A stretch of DNA of 23,604 nucleotides from DAOUJI01 sp034422875 (GTDB taxonomy: Bacteria; Chloroflexota; Dehalococcoidia; Lucifugimonadales; JAGWBF01), in the NCBI GenBank assembly GCA_034422875.1, contig DAOUJI010000070.1, positions 1 through 23,604 of the forward strand, written 5' to 3'. The notes beneath the pieces are model-generated. The model saw only the letters and a program-made list of their open reading frames with translations. It was not told the DNA's origin and did no database searches. Made by a program: the position numbers and the translations under genes. Below, one piece after another: positions 22,106 to 23,604 of the stretch (the stretch's first letter is position 1; every line of letters starts with the position of its first letter).

Positions 22106-22111
22106 TATGAT
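22106..22111 (+). promoter_or_regulatory. -10 element of the DipZ-like lipoprotein gene
   Basis: TATGAT (five of six) lies 9 bases before the ATG at 22121, the same spacing as for rsmD and ogt. A clear -35 is not seen and there is no Shine-Dalgarno sequence. A leaderless transcript is inferred. Confidence 0.38.
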
Positions 22112-22120
22112 TATATTGTT

Positions 22121-23332
22121 ATGAAAAAGATTTTTCTTACGGCAATGCTCATTACCCTTACGGTCCTGGCGGCTGCTTGTGGCGGCCGGGAAGCCACATC
22201 CACTCCTCAGCCTACAGACGCCCCGTCTCCTACAGCTACACTTACACCTACCGCGACCCCTCTGCCTACACCAATAGCGGACACGTCCAAGCTGGGCCCC
22301 AAAGCCGCCGAAATCACAAAGATTGACGGCTGGATAAACTCCGACCCCCTTCTAATCAGCGAGCTCAAGGGCAAGGTAGTGTTGATCGACTTCTGGACAT
22401 ACACCTGCGTCAACTGCATACGCACCCTGCCTTACCTAAGGGACTGGCACGCCAAGTACGCCGACCACGGGTTGGTGATGATCGGCGTTCACACCCCTGA
22501 GTTCGAGTTTGAGAAGGACTTTGCCAATGTCAAGAAAGCCGTGGAGGACTTCGAAATTGAGTGGGCGGTTGCGCTGGACAACGAGTACGGCACCTGGAGG
22601 GCATACGAAAACCGCTACTGGCCCGCCAAGTATATAATCGACCACAATGGCGTCGTACGGTACACCCACTTCGGCGAAGGGAAATACGCCGAAACCGAAG
22701 AGACGATCCGCGGGCTTCTTCAACAGGCGGGCTACGACCTGTCCCAGGTCGAAATAGAGCTGCCTGAAGACCAGAAGAGGGACCAGGAATACTTGGACAA
22801 CCGTGGAAGAGGCGTAACAAGGGAGCTGTATGCCGGATGGGACAGAGGTTACAGGGACGCCTTGTACGGTTTCGGGGGTTACATCGCGAATCCCGAATAC
22901 TATGACTCAGCGGACTCGATTGCGACGTATTCCGACCCCGGGACATACCGTGAAAACATGCTCTACCTGATCGGGGAGTGGTACGCAGGGAAAGAGGAGA
23001 TCGTCCATCCAAGGGAAACAACCGGCTATGAGGACTCGGTGTTCCTGCGATTCAATTCCAAGAGCGTAAACGTTGTCTTCAAACCCAGGTCGGAAGGCGA
23101 GGTCGCTCAAGTGCTGGTCACTCTGGACGGGCAACCCCTGAATGAGACCAACAAAGGGGTCGACGTGATAATCGGAGAGGACGGGCAGAGCTACATCAAC
23201 GTGGACGAGCCGCGTATGTACGCCGTGGTCGAGGCGGACGAATACGGTTCCCACGACCTGCGACTGAGCTCCAACGACGTGGGACTGTCCATATTCGCCT
23301 ACACCTTTGGGGTCTATGAGGCAGGAATTTAA
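22121..23332 (+). CDS. DipZ-like thioredoxin-fold lipoprotein
   Basis: The product (403 aa) starts MKKIFLTAMLITLTVLAAAC, a lipoprotein signal with probable lipidated Cys20. A Thr/Pro-rich linker follows (about 27-52). The thioredoxin domain (about 60-205) has the redox motif C96-V-N-C99 in FWTYTCVNCIRTLPYL and a cis-proline at 168 in YWPAKYIID. The C-terminal beta-rich domain (about 250-403) includes the VNVVFKPRSEGEVAQVLVTL segment and ends SIFAYTFG. This matches the soluble half of DipZ proteins, without the membrane CcdA-like half. It likely acts as an extracytoplasmic thiol-disulfide protein on the outer membrane-facing surface. The next lipoprotein gene begins 9 bases later, so the two are cotranscribed. 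Confidence 0.88.
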   Translation: MKKIFLTAMLITLTVLAAACGGREATSTPQPTDAPSPTATLTPTATPLPTPIADTSKLGPKAAEITKIDGWINSDPLLISELKGKVVLIDFWTYTCVNCIRTLPYLRDWHAKYADHGLVMIGVHTPEFEFEKDFANVKKAVEDFEIEWAVALDNEYGTWRAYENRYWPAKYIIDHNGVVRYTHFGEGKYAETEETIRGLLQQAGYDLSQVEIELPEDQKRDQEYLDNRGRGVTRELYAGWDRGYRDALYGFGGYIANPEYYDSADSIATYSDPGTYRENMLYLIGEWYAGKEEIVHPRETTGYEDSVFLRFNSKSVNVVFKPRSEGEVAQVLVTLDGQPLNETNKGVDVIIGEDGQSYINVDEPRMYAVVEADEYGSHDLRLSSNDVGLSIFAYTFGVYEAGI

Positions 23333-23341
23333 GGGCTCCCC

Positions 23342-23604
23342 ATGGACCGCATCACCTGGAAAGCCTTTCCCGCAGCCCTCCTGGTCGTCGCCGGTGTGTT
23401 GGCCTCCGCCTGCGCTTCAGAGGAAACGGCCACTCAACCGCCTCCGACCCAGACCCAGCCGCCTCCAACCGAGGAGCAGCCAACGGAGGTCACGGACCAG
23501 CCCATACTCCTGAGTGAGGAAGCGTTCATAGTCACCAGAGGACCCATCTCCCCGGACGGCCTGTGGGCCATATTCGCCACGCCCGACCTGGGGCTGGGAC
23601 CCAA
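23342..23604 (+). CDS. Lipoprotein of unknown function, N-terminal fragment
   Basis: The reading frame begins at ATG 23342 and runs off the window end (87 complete codons). It starts MDRITWKAFPAALLVVAGVL, then ASAC with probable lipidated Cys24. A Pro/Thr/Gln-rich linker (TQPPPTQTQPPPTEEQPTE, about 30-48) follows. The mature domain begins ILLSEEAFIVTRGPISPDGL at about 53. It shares the signal-plus-linker design of the preceding DipZ-like gene and is 9 bases downstream, so it is probably in the same operon and exported to the same place. The visible part is too short to name a family. Confidence 0.72.
   Translation, partial: MDRITWKAFPAALLVVAGVLASACASEETATQPPPTQTQPPPTEEQPTEVTDQPILLSEEAFIVTRGPISPDGLWAIFATPDLGLGP

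Overview
The window is a gene-dense, GC-rich bacterial chromosome segment dominated by housekeeping genes. No rRNA, tRNA, CRISPR array or intact mobile element is visible. The best guess for the host is a Chloroflexota bacterium, possibly a Dehalococcoidia/SAR202-type lineage. The grounds are the gene neighbourhoods, the Thr/Pro-rich lipoprotein linkers at 22.2 and 23.4 kb, a SepIVA/DivIVA-like gene beside coaD, and the LhgO plus Ldh2-family oxidoreductase pair. This placement is an inference; no marker gene was compared.

Layout. 1-189 (-): N-terminal piece of a RimI-like acetyltransferase. 347-4297 (+): a DNA-repair operon, yebC-ruvC-ruvA-uvrB. 4310-4822 (-): an orphan N-terminal module of an IS630-type transposase, with its own strong promoter and inverted repeats. 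5041-5463 (-): a small beta-rich protein of unknown function, divergent from 5737-7428 (+), two tandem paralogous alpha/beta hydrolases, followed by comF. 8198-10539 (-): an Ldh2-family dehydrogenase and an L-2-hydroxyglutarate oxidase, probably one operon. 10718-11248 (+): an isochorismatase/nicotinamidase-family hydrolase. 11245-13154 (-): a thiamine thiazole operon, promoter - TPP riboswitch - intrinsic terminator - thiG-thiE-thiS. 13305-14858 (+): rsmD-coaD-SepIVA-like gene, closed by a strong terminator. 15090-21495 (+): polA and dnaE. 21492-22013 (-): ogt. 22121-23604 (+): a DipZ-like thioredoxin lipoprotein and the start of a second lipoprotein.

How the genes fit together. The replication and repair theme is strong: Holliday-junction processing (RuvA, RuvC), nucleotide excision (UvrB), gap filling (PolA), the replicase (DnaE) and alkyl-guanine reversal (Ogt). 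The thiamine operon has a complete transcription-attenuation leader and translationally coupled genes. Its ThiS carries two residues beyond the usual Gly-Gly end.

Three small-scale patterns stand out. First, all four tail-to-tail gene junctions have a short inverted repeat at or over the paired stop codons, without a T-tract. Second, several genes lacking a Shine-Dalgarno sequence (rsmD, ogt, the DipZ-like gene, perhaps dnaE and rimI) have a -10-like hexamer 8-11 bases before the start codon, which suggests leaderless transcripts. Third, the orphan transposase-like HTH gene sits behind a near-consensus promoter with symmetric repeats. No clearly new multi-gene system was found. The least-explained parts are the HTH gene with its control region and the divergent unknown-protein/hydrolase locus.
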